From: Cyclobacteriaceae bacterium
GTDB lineage: Bacteria; Bacteroidota; Bacteroidia; Cytophagales; Cyclobacteriaceae
Length of the DNA: 7,898 bases
NCBI GenBank assembly: GCA_025455445.1
Contig: JALOMN010000058.1
Span: 1-7,898, forward strand
Direction of reading: 5' to 3'
The notes under the pieces are model-generated. The model ran no database searches, was not told the DNA's origin, and worked only from the letters and a program-made list of their open reading frames with translations. A program made the translations under genes and the position numbers. Positions 1-6,624 of this stretch are shown here, piece after piece. Positions within the stretch are counted from its first letter, which is position 1. Every line of letters begins with the position of its first letter.

Positions 1-1
1 G

Positions 2-331
2 GGCACAGCACATCCTTGTTTGTCGGTGTACATTCCGTTTTATTTTAACACTTCTGTGCTGCATGATTTTCTTCAACCCACAGCAAAGCCTGATCAATCG
101 TTATGGTGGAAAGCAGAGGTGTTGCATCGTTGGATCAACAAAGATTATAGGAAGCGCAAGGCGCTTATTGAATCCGAAAGACAGGCTTTGCAAAAAGAAT
201 TTTTAGAAAAAGAAGCAGTGTTGTTTCAAAGTAAGCCATCGATGGATGCGTTGGAGAAGTTTAGTAGTGCGTGTTTGGCAGATGTAGAGAAAGTGATTGA
301 GAGGTGGAGCAAATTAGTAAGTCATCATTGA
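2..331 (+). CDS. C-terminal part of a secernin/C69-family-like peptidase (5' end outside window)
   Basis: The open frame runs in from the left edge (frame starting at base 2) and stops with TGA at 329-331, so only about 109 C-terminal residues are visible. The TTG at 20 is an internal codon and should not be taken as a start. The visible part opens with GTAHPCLSVYIPFYF, followed by a segment containing LWWKAEVLHR and then a charged helical stretch rich in Lys, Glu and Arg (DYRKRKALIESERQALQKEF). In secernin and C69 dipeptidase proteins (Ntn-hydrolase fold) a G-T-x-x-P-C-x-S-V/L-F-x-P segment followed by a WWKxE-LHR region lies near the C-terminus, and this is the basis of the call. The catalytic N-terminal Cys would be outside the window, so activity cannot be judged. 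The gene converges on the outer-membrane protein gene ending at 664. The family call is from memory of motifs and is moderate. Confidence 0.6.
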   Translation, partial: GTAHPCLSVYIPFYFNTSVLHDFLQPTAKPDQSLWWKAEVLHRWINKDYRKRKALIESERQALQKEFLEKEAVLFQSKPSMDALEKFSSACLADVEKVIERWSKLVSHH

Positions 332-373
332 TTTTTGTTTCTGCTCTCAAAGCACATTTATACTTCCCCTATT

Positions 374-556
374 GTTCTTTTTTGTCCCCGCCTTGCGGGA
401 TCATAGACTTAACACAAAAAAGAACGAAAAAAAGTCAAGGTCGAACAATGCTTCCTCGCTCATTCCTGCGCACCACCCCGCCTGCCTTTGCCGAAGCTTC
501 ATTATGCGAAAAGCTTCGTGCAGCATGACGGCTACGCGCAGGCAGGCTGTTCGACC
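374..556. repeat. Compound nested inverted repeat in convergent intergenic region
   Basis: The 332-bp gap between two convergent genes (332-663) holds several perfect inverted-repeat pairs. A 12-bp pair GTTCTTTTTTGT (374-385) and ACAAAAAAGAAC (414-425) encloses a small GC hairpin CCCGC/GCGGG (387-391 and 395-399). Downstream, a nested set is built from GGTCGAACA (439-447) with TGTTCGACC (548-556), CCTGCGC (465-471) with GCGCAGG (536-542), GCCTGCCT (480-487) with AGGCAGGC (540-547), and CGAAGCTT (492-499) with AAGCTTCG (511-518) around an 11-nt loop. The 465-471 and 480-487 arms compete for overlapping partner bases, so alternative folds are possible. The GC content is clearly higher than in the flanks. 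This is probably a dispersed intergenic repeat, and it may also act as a bidirectional transcription barrier, although no classical hairpin-plus-T-tract is seen. The rest of the gap (332-373, 557-663) shows nothing I can identify. Confidence 0.7.
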
Positions 557-663
557 GGGCCAACGCGCAGTATATGTATGCGATGTAAATAATCTTTCTG
601 ATTTGAATTCTGTTTGTTCACCTTTATCAGCGACTGAGTATTTTCAAGGTAATCCAAACAAAG

Positions 664-1872
664 TCAAAAACTCCACTTCGCGCGCAGGAAGCCGCTGTAG
701 GTAATTGGCTGAAAGGAGCCATTCAATTCCGCATAAAAAGATTGCCAGATGAAGCTCAAATCCCAACGATCACTTACGTTATAGGAAAACGTTGGTAATA
801 CAATTGAGATGTTGGTGCCGGGGCAATACACCACACCGAGGCTTGCTGAAATTAGTGGTGTGATTTCCTTCCTCACAGAACCAAGAAGGTTGTAAGCGGT
901 GGGCATCAGGTTGCGGGGTGACAATTGAAAATTAACGGTAGTCCAATCAGCAACAGGTTCATCCAATCCGGTGCTGTTGTAAAGAAAGCTGGCGTTGGCA
1001 TACCATCCTTGACTAAACATGTAATCCCATTCGGCCACCCCATTGAATTGGGGTTTCGTTGTTGTTGAAAAAAAATATTGCATCTCACCTTTGAATCCCA
1101 CCTCATCAATACTTCCAGCCCAGCCACCTCCCACAGTAAATTGGTTGTGATACCAACCCGCATTCAACTGAATGTCGTAACTACGTGTATTGAAAAAATA
1201 TTTCATCGCTCCCACAGTTGCTGCTTTCGAAAACGAAGGACTTACTGCGATGTCAATGTTTGATAACTCATTAATAAAATACTGAGCTTTCAATGCATCC
1301 GAACCAGGACGTTCTTCATAATCGAAATCGAGGAAGTTGTAGGCGTTGAATAAATCGTTAGGATTCCACGTGGTGGCAATACCCCAATTGATGCGTTGCC
1401 TTCCTGCACGAAAGGCCCACTTCGAAGTTTTGTATTCCAGCCAGAAGCGCTCTACATTGGTAATCATGGCAGCATTGTCAGTTTCAAACCAGGTGATCGA
1501 GGCATTTACCCGTTCATTCTGATTTCGCATTTGTGCCGGTAAATCAGGTGTTGTGGTCACCACGTCACCCCAAAATAGTCGCGTGCGAAATTCAGCTGCA
1601 CCTGAAATCTTTTCGCTGGGCGACCATTTAAAATTAAGTCTGTTATGTACAAGATTGTTATATAGCGCTTGATCGTACGGCTTGTTGTAAGAGAAGTAAG
1701 GCATCTCTTTGATGTAACCTTTTATCTTCCACGACTTCTGCTTCTCTTCGTCCTGAGCTTGCGCTGAATAATTAAAACACACGATGAGCAGAAGAAAACT
1801 CATCCGCGAAAGCGAATTGTTCAATATGTTAAGTAGTAGTTGCCACATTGACCGGAGCTGTATCTGATGCAA
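664..1872 (-). CDS. Outer-membrane beta-barrel protein, DUF1302-like, last gene of Lol-like operon
   Basis: Predicted secreted outer-membrane barrel of about 400 residues. A hydrophobic stretch MSFLLLIVCFNYSAQA followed by QDEEK reads as a signal peptide with cleavage before Q40 (numbering from the start at 1872). The mature part is rich in alternating aromatic/polar strands (for example FRTRLFWGD, RFWLEYKTSKWAFRAG, SGFLRAKWSF) and ends in Phe, the usual C-terminal barrel signal. Residues 157-192 (GRQRINWG, then NPNDLFNAYNFLDFDYEERPGSD) resemble the most conserved block of DUF1302-type porin-like proteins. The start is uncertain. ATG at 1872 overlaps the ATPase gene by 44 bp; the in-frame ATG at 1848 also overlaps it; ATG at 1803 lies 25 bp past the ATPase stop and gives a compact signal peptide with no basic n-region. 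In context it is the presumed outer-membrane end of the ABC system encoded upstream. Barrel and secretion are well supported; family name and role are tentative. Confidence 0.8.
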   Translation of the reverse strand: MHQIQLRSMWQLLLNILNNSLSRMSFLLLIVCFNYSAQAQDEEKQKSWKIKGYIKEMPYFSYNKPYDQALYNNLVHNRLNFKWSPSEKISGAAEFRTRLFWGDVVTTTPDLPAQMRNQNERVNASITWFETDNAAMITNVERFWLEYKTSKWAFRAGRQRINWGIATTWNPNDLFNAYNFLDFDYEERPGSDALKAQYFINELSNIDIAVSPSFSKAATVGAMKYFFNTRSYDIQLNAGWYHNQFTVGGGWAGSIDEVGFKGEMQYFFSTTTKPQFNGVAEWDYMFSQGWYANASFLYNSTGLDEPVADWTTVNFQLSPRNLMPTAYNLLGSVRKEITPLISASLGVVYCPGTNISIVLPTFSYNVSDRWDLSFIWQSFYAELNGSFQPITYSGFLRAKWSF

Positions 1873-2542
1873 TCTTTCCGTCTACCAGCGTAATCACTCT
1901 GCGTGCTCTTTCTATCACACGCTGGTCGTGGGTGGAAAACAAAAAGGTAATATTTTCTTCCTGATTCAGTTTTAGCATGATGTCGAGCAGGTTGAATGCC
2001 GACTTCGTGTCTAGATTGGCAGTGGGTTCATCTGCCAATACAAACTGAGGCTTTGAGGCAAGTGCACGGGCTACCGCCACACGCTGTTGCTGCCCACCAG
2101 AGAGTTCAGAAGGGCGACTGTTCAATTTGTCGCTCAATTGTATCTCATCAAAGAGTTGGCCTACCCTTGTATCGCGATCGCCTTTGCTCAGGCGCTGCAG
2201 ATGCATAATCATCTCCACATTTTCTTTCGCGGTAAGCACAGGTATGAGATTGAATGATTGAAATACAAAACCAATATTATGAAGACGGAAATCAATTAGT
2301 TGATTATCCGAAAGTTTTGTGATATCCACACCGTTGATGATAATCTCGCCTGAATCAGGTCTATCCAATCCACCAATTAAATTCAGTAATGTTGTTTTAC
2401 CCGAACCCGAAGGCCCCACCAGCGCGGTGAACTCTCCCCTCTCAAGATGCAGATGCACATTATTGACTGCATAAACCGGAATTGTATCCGGGTTGTATAC
2501 CTTGCTTACGTTATGTGCGTCTATTACTGTACTTCGGTTCAT
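1829..2542 (-). CDS. LolD/MacB-type ABC transporter ATP-binding protein
   Basis: A 237-residue ATPase that would sit on the cytoplasmic side of the two permeases encoded just upstream and power them by ATP binding and hydrolysis. All nucleotide-binding motifs are present and intact: Walker A GPSGSGKT (43-50), Q-loop Gln95 in FVFQSFNLIP, signature LSGGQ (147-151) followed by QQR, Walker B FVLADEP with catalytic Glu172, D-loop NLD (176-178) and H-loop His205 in STHD. The spacing and the LSGGQQQRVAVARAL and ADEPTANLD phrases are typical of the LolD/MacB/FtsE-like (type VII, mechanotransmission) branch. Length is normal for a stand-alone subunit. The start lies 24 bp after the stop of the upstream permease gene, and the end overlaps or nearly abuts the barrel gene, consistent with one transcript. 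I assign the family, not lolD itself, because the cargo is unknown and the partners are not canonical LolC/E. Confidence 0.95.
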   Translation of the reverse strand: MNRSTVIDAHNVSKVYNPDTIPVYAVNNVHLHLERGEFTALVGPSGSGKTTLLNLIGGLDRPDSGEIIINGVDITKLSDNQLIDFRLHNIGFVFQSFNLIPVLTAKENVEMIMHLQRLSKGDRDTRVGQLFDEIQLSDKLNSRPSELSGGQQQRVAVARALASKPQFVLADEPTANLDTKSAFNLLDIMLKLNQEENITFLFSTHDQRVIERARRVITLVDGKIASDTAPVNVATTT

Positions 2543-2566
2543 AACACTTAATTGATTATTTCAAAT

Positions 2567-3778
2567 TTATTTTCTCAAGGCTTCGGTAGGCTTCAATCGT
2601 AATGCTTTCATAGCTGGAAGAAGACCGGAAAGTATGGCTGTTACCGATACAATAGCAGTAAGTCCGCTAATTTTATCCCATGGAAATTCCGGATATATCA
2701 GATTCTGAAAACCAAATTCTTTCATCATATCCTCACCAAACCCTGATAAATCAAGACCATTATTATTGAAGTACGTAATCAAAACATACGATAATAAGAT
2801 AGCCAGCGGAGTTCCGGCAAATGTGAGGAATAAGGTTTCGGATAATATTAGAGTAAATAATTTTAATTTGTTCATACCCAATGCTACCAGCATCCCTATT
2901 TCACGTGTTCGTTCGAGTATAGCCATCAGCATCGTATTGATGATACCAAAAGCCAATGCCAGCATGATGATGATTAATATGATATATGAATACTGGTCGG
3001 TGGTACTTACCATTAATTCCGTTTCAGGAGAAACTTGCTTCCATGTTTCCACGAGTAAGTCTGGAAATTTACTTTTTAATTCAGCTGTTACTGCATCAAG
3101 ATCTTCGTCATGGTTAAGAATAACTGCGATCTCATGAAACTTATCTCCGATGTTCAACAGATTATTCAGATTTGATTTTGTTGTGTAAACGGTACGCTCG
3201 TCAAATGGAGCATTTTCAGATTCATAAATTGCCACCACACGATAAGCCGCTGCTACCATGGTATTTGTTGAGTCCATAAACGTAAGTACTATCTTCGACT
3301 TAAGTTTAAGTTTCATCTTCGTAGCCAGTTTCTTACCTATCACGATTGGATTGCGCGTGGAAGTATTGAAATAGTTTCCCTCTATGATTTTCTCATCCAG
3401 TTTAGATATAGCCTTTTCGGATTCTGGATCAATGCCATAAATATTAACACCTGCGCTTCCTGTGGTGGTGGTTATCATTCCGCTAGTAACTACGCGCTGA
3501 GTGGCTGCATAAACATTGGGTATTTGTAGTGTTTTGGCTACGGCTTGGGAGTCGGTAATGGTAAATTCCGGCAGATAATCATCTTTGAATTTCGGATGAT
3601 GTATTTGAATATGCCCTGATTCACGATCAATCACGGTGCGGACTTTTGAATGAATCATTCCTTTGTACAAAGACAGGATACTGATGCCTGCAAATAAACC
3701 CAGCATAATGGAAATCATAATCACAACACTTCGAGCTTTGTTGCGCCAGATATTCCGCCATGACATTAATACAATCAT
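2567..3778 (-). CDS. FtsX/LolC/E-like ABC transporter permease (second permease in operon)
   Basis: A 403-residue inner-membrane permease with the four-helix MacB/LolE topology. TM1 is at about 17-38, a large extracytoplasmic domain spans about 40-262 (MacB_PCD-like), and TM2 264-288, TM3 308-336 and TM4 370-392 make up the FtsX domain. After TM2 the cytoplasmic coupling segment ILERTREIGMLVALGM is the signature of this family and contacts the ATPase. The N-terminus WRNIWRNKARS is the typical amphipathic entry to TM1. The C-terminus LRLKPTEALRK is the usual P-x-E/x-A-L-R ending. It starts only 7 bp after the stop of the first permease gene and is followed after 24 bp by the ATPase gene, so the two permeases probably form a heterodimer as LolC and LolE do. 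The periplasmic domain would shape the cargo choice or carrier docking, but I see nothing that identifies the substrate. Confidence 0.92.
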   Translation of the reverse strand: MIVLMSWRNIWRNKARSVVIMISIMLGLFAGISILSLYKGMIHSKVRTVIDRESGHIQIHHPKFKDDYLPEFTITDSQAVAKTLQIPNVYAATQRVVTSGMITTTTGSAGVNIYGIDPESEKAISKLDEKIIEGNYFNTSTRNPIVIGKKLATKMKLKLKSKIVLTFMDSTNTMVAAAYRVVAIYESENAPFDERTVYTTKSNLNNLLNIGDKFHEIAVILNHDEDLDAVTAELKSKFPDLLVETWKQVSPETELMVSTTDQYSYIILIIIMLALAFGIINTMLMAILERTREIGMLVALGMNKLKLFTLILSETLFLTFAGTPLAILLSYVLITYFNNNGLDLSGFGEDMMKEFGFQNLIYPEFPWDKISGLTAIVSVTAILSGLLPAMKALRLKPTEALRK

Positions 3779-3785
3779 CTTTACT

Positions 3786-5003
3786 TTATCTTTTCATAGA
3801 AGTTACAGGGTCTAACCGAATGACACGCCACACCGGGTAAAAGGAAAGAAACAGTCCGATACAAAACACTACGATTGCCTGCCAGATAAAGTGTTCCGCC
3901 TCGGTTGATGTAGGTAATATTGCTTCAAACCCAAAACGTTCATAGGTCTTTTCTAATTCACCTGTCAGACGAATGGGATGAATATTCAGGTAATATACCA
4001 ATGGAATACTACATATCATGCCAATCAAACAACTTACCATCACCGTGAGTATTGATTCAGACACCAGCAGGATAATCATTTTATATTTTTTCATTCCTAT
4101 CGCCAGCAACATGCCAAGTTCATAACTTCTTTCAATCATCATCATGAGCATGGTACCGAAAATTCCCATCGCCACCAACACATAAAGGAAGCCAAGAAAT
4201 ATTTTTGAGTTACCGGTATCAGTGTCTATATGTTGCTTTAGTTCAGGCATGATTTCTTCCCAAGTCATTACTTCATAGCGGCTGGAAAGTAACTTCCGCA
4301 ATAACGAAGCGGTTTCATTTAATTCCTCAGACTGATCCAATAGTAAGACATATGTGGTTATTAACCCTTCAGCACTGTAAAGATGTTGTGCTTCATTCAG
4401 TGACATAAACAACATGCGATCATTTAAATCTGGTGCACCATAGTGAATCAAACCACTGACAGCATATTTACCAGCAGCTGTAGCTCCATGATATCCCTGT
4501 CCTATCAGTAAAATTGTATCACCAACATTAAGGTTCAGTCTTTTGGCCAGTCCTTCACAAAGCAGTACCTCATTGGATTGGCTATCCAGATATTTTCCTT
4601 GTGTGAGTTTTGATTTTAAACCCGTGGCTAAATTTTCCTTTTCGGGATCCGTTCCAACTACCAATACGCCTCTGGTTACATCTCCCGAGGCAGCTAAAGA
4701 GAAAGATTCTAGCCTGGGTGCTAATTCTATCACTCCCGGAGCGCTATAGATACTGTCTTGCAGTGGTTGAGTATTTAAAATAGTATTTTCAAGTGTCTGA
4801 TCATCCCAATAACCTTGCCTGTGGATTTGGATATATCCGGTGTAATAACTCACCACATTCTTCACCATATTATCAAATGCACCATCGCTTAATGCAGTAA
4901 GCACAGTAGATAATACAACTGCAAAAAATACGGCTGCCATCGAAATCAAGGTTCGATTCTTGTTTCGCCAAAGATTAAGCCAGGCTAACCGCACTAACCA
5001 CAT
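3786..5003 (-). CDS. FtsX/LolC/E-like ABC transporter permease (first permease in operon)
   Basis: A 405-residue permease with the same plan as its downstream neighbour: N-terminal LNLWRNKNRT leading into TM1 at about 18-38, a periplasmic domain of about 225 residues, TM2 267-289, TM3 309-339 and TM4 375-394, ending LDPVTSMKR. The coupling segment after TM2 reads MIERSYELGMLLAIGM, the counterpart of ERTREIGMLVALGM in the other permease. The two proteins are clearly divergent paralogues, not a recent duplication, since the periplasmic domains align poorly by eye. The periplasmic part contains GQGYHGATAAGKYAVSGLIH, a glycine-rich segment I recognise from MacB-type permeases in operons of this kind. 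The start is 2 bp after the stop of the LolA-like gene, which implies translational coupling. Expected role: half of a heterodimeric inner-membrane core driven by the ATPase encoded at 1829-2542. Substrate unknown. Confidence 0.92.
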   Translation of the reverse strand: MWLVRLAWLNLWRNKNRTLISMAAVFFAVVLSTVLTALSDGAFDNMVKNVVSYYTGYIQIHRQGYWDDQTLENTILNTQPLQDSIYSAPGVIELAPRLESFSLAASGDVTRGVLVVGTDPEKENLATGLKSKLTQGKYLDSQSNEVLLCEGLAKRLNLNVGDTILLIGQGYHGATAAGKYAVSGLIHYGAPDLNDRMLFMSLNEAQHLYSAEGLITTYVLLLDQSEELNETASLLRKLLSSRYEVMTWEEIMPELKQHIDTDTGNSKIFLGFLYVLVAMGIFGTMLMMMIERSYELGMLLAIGMKKYKMIILLVSESILTVMVSCLIGMICSIPLVYYLNIHPIRLTGELEKTYERFGFEAILPTSTEAEHFIWQAIVVFCIGLFLSFYPVWRVIRLDPVTSMKR

Positions 5004-5005
5004 GA

Positions 5006-5752
5006 CTATTTTAATTTTTTCATATTCTCGATTGCGAAGAAGTTGTCATCAATCGGCCGATCATAAAGTATCTGTTTATAGATCAACTCAGTTTTTTGAT
5101 TTCTTTTGTCGGCCGGAATCATCTCCATTCGCGTGGGTATTAAACGATTGTCCATCATCTGGATATCATAAGCATTCATGATATTGACAAGTTCACCATC
5201 TTCATCATAAAACATGGAATTCAATTCCAGGTAATCCTTTTTGTCGATGCAAACAATTACTTTATCCCATACAATAGCAGACTCCGGTTTAGGCTTCATC
5301 AGGATTCGATAACACAATCTATCTCCCAGGGTAGTATCATTTAAAAAACTATGTGTATAGTCTTCGAGCACGGAAGATTCGCGCACGAGGTCATCGTTAT
5401 TGAAATCAGTTCCCATCCATGATTGCGACATCATGGAAGGTGGCATTTTAATCGTGCGTTCAAGCACAGGCATCCAGTTCCACACTTCCTTTTTACGTTT
5501 GAGAAAGGCTATACCTTCGTCTTTTTGTGGTGACTTAATCAGGATCATGGAATATTGTGTACCCTTGGCCCATGACTTCACAGTCATTTCCCTGGTCCAG
5601 GTAGGTCTTATAGTGCGAATGACCATCTCAGCCTGCAATGTTTTGCCTCGCATTTTGGCATCAGCCTTTCTTACAATTTCAGTGGCATCCTGCGATTGCA
5701 CCACATTCGAATAGAATAGAAATAAGAATAACGAGTAGATGATTTTTTTCAT
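5006..5752 (-). CDS. LolA-like periplasmic protein (outer-membrane lipoprotein-sorting protein family)
   Basis: A 248-residue secreted protein and the first gene of the operon. MKKIIYSLFLFLFYSNVVQS is a good Sec signal peptide with cleavage after Ser20 (V-Q-S, then Q-D-A). No lipobox Cys is present, so the mature protein should be soluble in the periplasm. The mature part begins with ATEIVRKADAKMRGKTLQAEM and continues with repeated beta-strand blocks (WTREMTVKSWAKG, YSMILIKSPQKDEGIAFLKRK, EVWNWMPVLERTIKMP, MMSQSWMGTDFNNDDL), an order I know from the LolA-like family PF17131, whose members share the LolA/LolB half-barrel fold. It is longer than classical LolA. Family members often sit next to ABC or RND transporters plus outer-membrane barrels, as here. 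By analogy it would ferry a hydrophobic cargo from the permeases to the outer membrane. Fold and family are well supported; cargo is inference. A promoter for the operon must lie in 5753-5948, but I could not find a clear one. Confidence 0.88.
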   Translation of the reverse strand: MKKIIYSLFLFLFYSNVVQSQDATEIVRKADAKMRGKTLQAEMVIRTIRPTWTREMTVKSWAKGTQYSMILIKSPQKDEGIAFLKRKKEVWNWMPVLERTIKMPPSMMSQSWMGTDFNNDDLVRESSVLEDYTHSFLNDTTLGDRLCYRILMKPKPESAIVWDKVIVCIDKKDYLELNSMFYDEDGELVNIMNAYDIQMMDNRLIPTRMEMIPADKRNQKTELIYKQILYDRPIDDNFFAIENMKKLK

Positions 5753-5786
5753 AGCACGTATGCTTTAAACAATCACTAAATAAAAT

Positions 5787-5805
5787 TACTCAATTATTCT
5801 GAGTA
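5787..5805. promoter_or_regulatory. Hyphenated palindrome upstream of the Lol-like operon, possible operator
   Basis: TACTCA (5787-5792) and TGAGTA (5800-5805) form a perfect 6-bp inverted repeat with a 7-nt spacer, 35 bp before the start codon of the LolA-like gene in the divergent intergenic region. The size and place would suit a dimeric regulator or a 5'-UTR hairpin, but a 6-bp pair in A/T-rich DNA can easily occur by chance. No regulator gene is present nearby to link it to. Confidence 0.25.
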
Positions 5806-5859
5806 CTAACTATTTGAATTATATGATTAAAGTCAGCAATTAAACAATCTCTAATACAG

Positions 5860-5873
5860 ATGACATTCGTCAT
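5860..5873. promoter_or_regulatory. Hyphenated palindrome ATGAC-ATTC-GTCAT in divergent region, possible operator
   Basis: A perfect 5-bp inverted repeat with a 4-nt spacer lies roughly midway between the divergently transcribed LolA-like and BON genes (starts at 5752 and 5949). It is followed on the + strand by an A/T-rich stretch that could hold the promoter of the BON cluster. I searched both strands of 5753-5948 for the Bacteroidota TAnnTTTG -7 element and found no exact match. The operator reading is therefore only suggestive. Confidence 0.25.
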
Positions 5874-5948
5874 TTTATTATTTGGGTTAGATTCTCAACT
5901 TATATGCAGAAATCAGTACAGAAGTCTTAAAAAAAATGAACAACCTAT

Positions 5949-6620
5949 ATGAAAACGAATGAAGAACTTCAAAGAGACGTACTGGAAGAGATTAAATGGG
6001 ATCCTGTGCTAAAGGATGTATCTTCTCAGATTGGCGTGATGGCGCAAGAGGGCGTAATTACCTTGTCAGGAAGGGTTCATAATTACAATCAAAAAATTTG
6101 TGCCGAACAAGCCGCTCAGCGAGTGGCCGGTGTAAAAGTAGTAGCAGAGGACATCGAAGTGGTGATGCCTGAGAATCAAACATTAAGTGACACCGATATC
6201 GCGCTTGCAGTAAAAAATGCATTGAAGTGGCATAGTGCCGTAAACGAAGACCTTGTAGAAATCAAAGTTGAAGATGGTTGTGTTTACCTGGATGGTTATG
6301 CCGAGTGGGATTATCAGAAAAAGGCTGCTGAAAACGCAGTGAAAGAAATTACTGGCGTATTGAAAGTGATTAATCGTATTTCATTAAAACCCGTGTTAAA
6401 TCCCAAAGATGTGAAATCGAAAATTCATGCTGCATTTCTAAGAAGTGCAACTATTGATTCATCTAATATTAACGTAGAAGTGTCTGGTTCCAAAATAACA
6501 CTTCATGGTATTGTGCGTTCATGGGCAGAAAAATCTGAAGCGGAAAGAGCAGCTTGGTCGGCACCGGGAGTAACGCAAGTAATAAATGAAATTTCGATTG
6601 ATACCGAGATATTGATTTGA
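5949..6620 (+). CDS. Triple BON-domain protein without signal peptide
   Basis: A 223-residue protein made almost entirely of three BON domains at about 5-73, 80-148 and 151-219. Each repeat shows the family pattern: a helix with Lys/Ala, then a V-x-L-x-G strand turn, then a second conserved Gly 20 residues later. The Gly pairs are G41/G61 (LSGRV, VAGV), G116/G136 (LDGYA, ITGV) and G187/G207 (LHGIV, APGV). BON domains are known from OsmY and other osmotic or envelope-stress proteins and are thought to bind phospholipid or membrane surfaces. Unlike OsmY, this protein starts [11 protein letters not shown] with no hydrophobic segment, so it is probably cytoplasmic. Three-domain, leaderless BON proteins occur in stress gene sets of many bacteria. 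The gene leads a plus-strand cluster; the next gene begins 4 bp after its stop. Exact function unknown. Confidence 0.9.
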   Translation: MKTNEELQRDVLEEIKWDPVLKDVSSQIGVMAQEGVITLSGRVHNYNQKICAEQAAQRVAGVKVVAEDIEVVMPENQTLSDTDIALAVKNALKWHSAVNEDLVEIKVEDGCVYLDGYAEWDYQKKAAENAVKEITGVLKVINRISLKPVLNPKDVKSKIHAAFLRSATIDSSNINVEVSGSKITLHGIVRSWAEKSEAERAAWSAPGVTQVINEISIDTEILI

Positions 6621-6624
6621 CGAA

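Noticed and set aside
387..399. CCCGC-CTT-GCGGG hairpin as an intrinsic terminator
   Set aside because: Neither strand has a T-tract directly after the hairpin; the T-runs lie in the outer repeat arms instead.
304..528. Open frame of 74 codons on the + strand
   Set aside because: It overlaps the end of the C69-like gene out of frame and then the repeat; no protein-like features.
372..704. Open frame of 110 codons on the + strand
   Set aside because: It runs through the nested inverted repeat and into the antisense of the barrel gene end; composition is that of the repeat (Arg/Ser/Cys-rich) with no recognisable domain.
906..1163. Minus-strand frame of 85 codons inside the barrel gene
   Set aside because: Alternative-frame shadow of the barrel gene, which has strong family and signal-peptide features.
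2766..3137. Plus-strand frame of 123 codons opposite the permease gene
   Set aside because: Antisense shadow of a clear FtsX-type permease; low-complexity Ser/Ile/Asn content without motifs.
5400..5714. Plus-strand frame of 104 codons opposite the LolA-like gene
   Set aside because: Antisense shadow of a well supported secreted protein.
5936..5962. Eight-codon frame (MNNLYENE) overlapping the BON start, possible leader peptide
   Set aside because: Too short to support, no run of regulatory codons and no attenuator-like hairpin around it.
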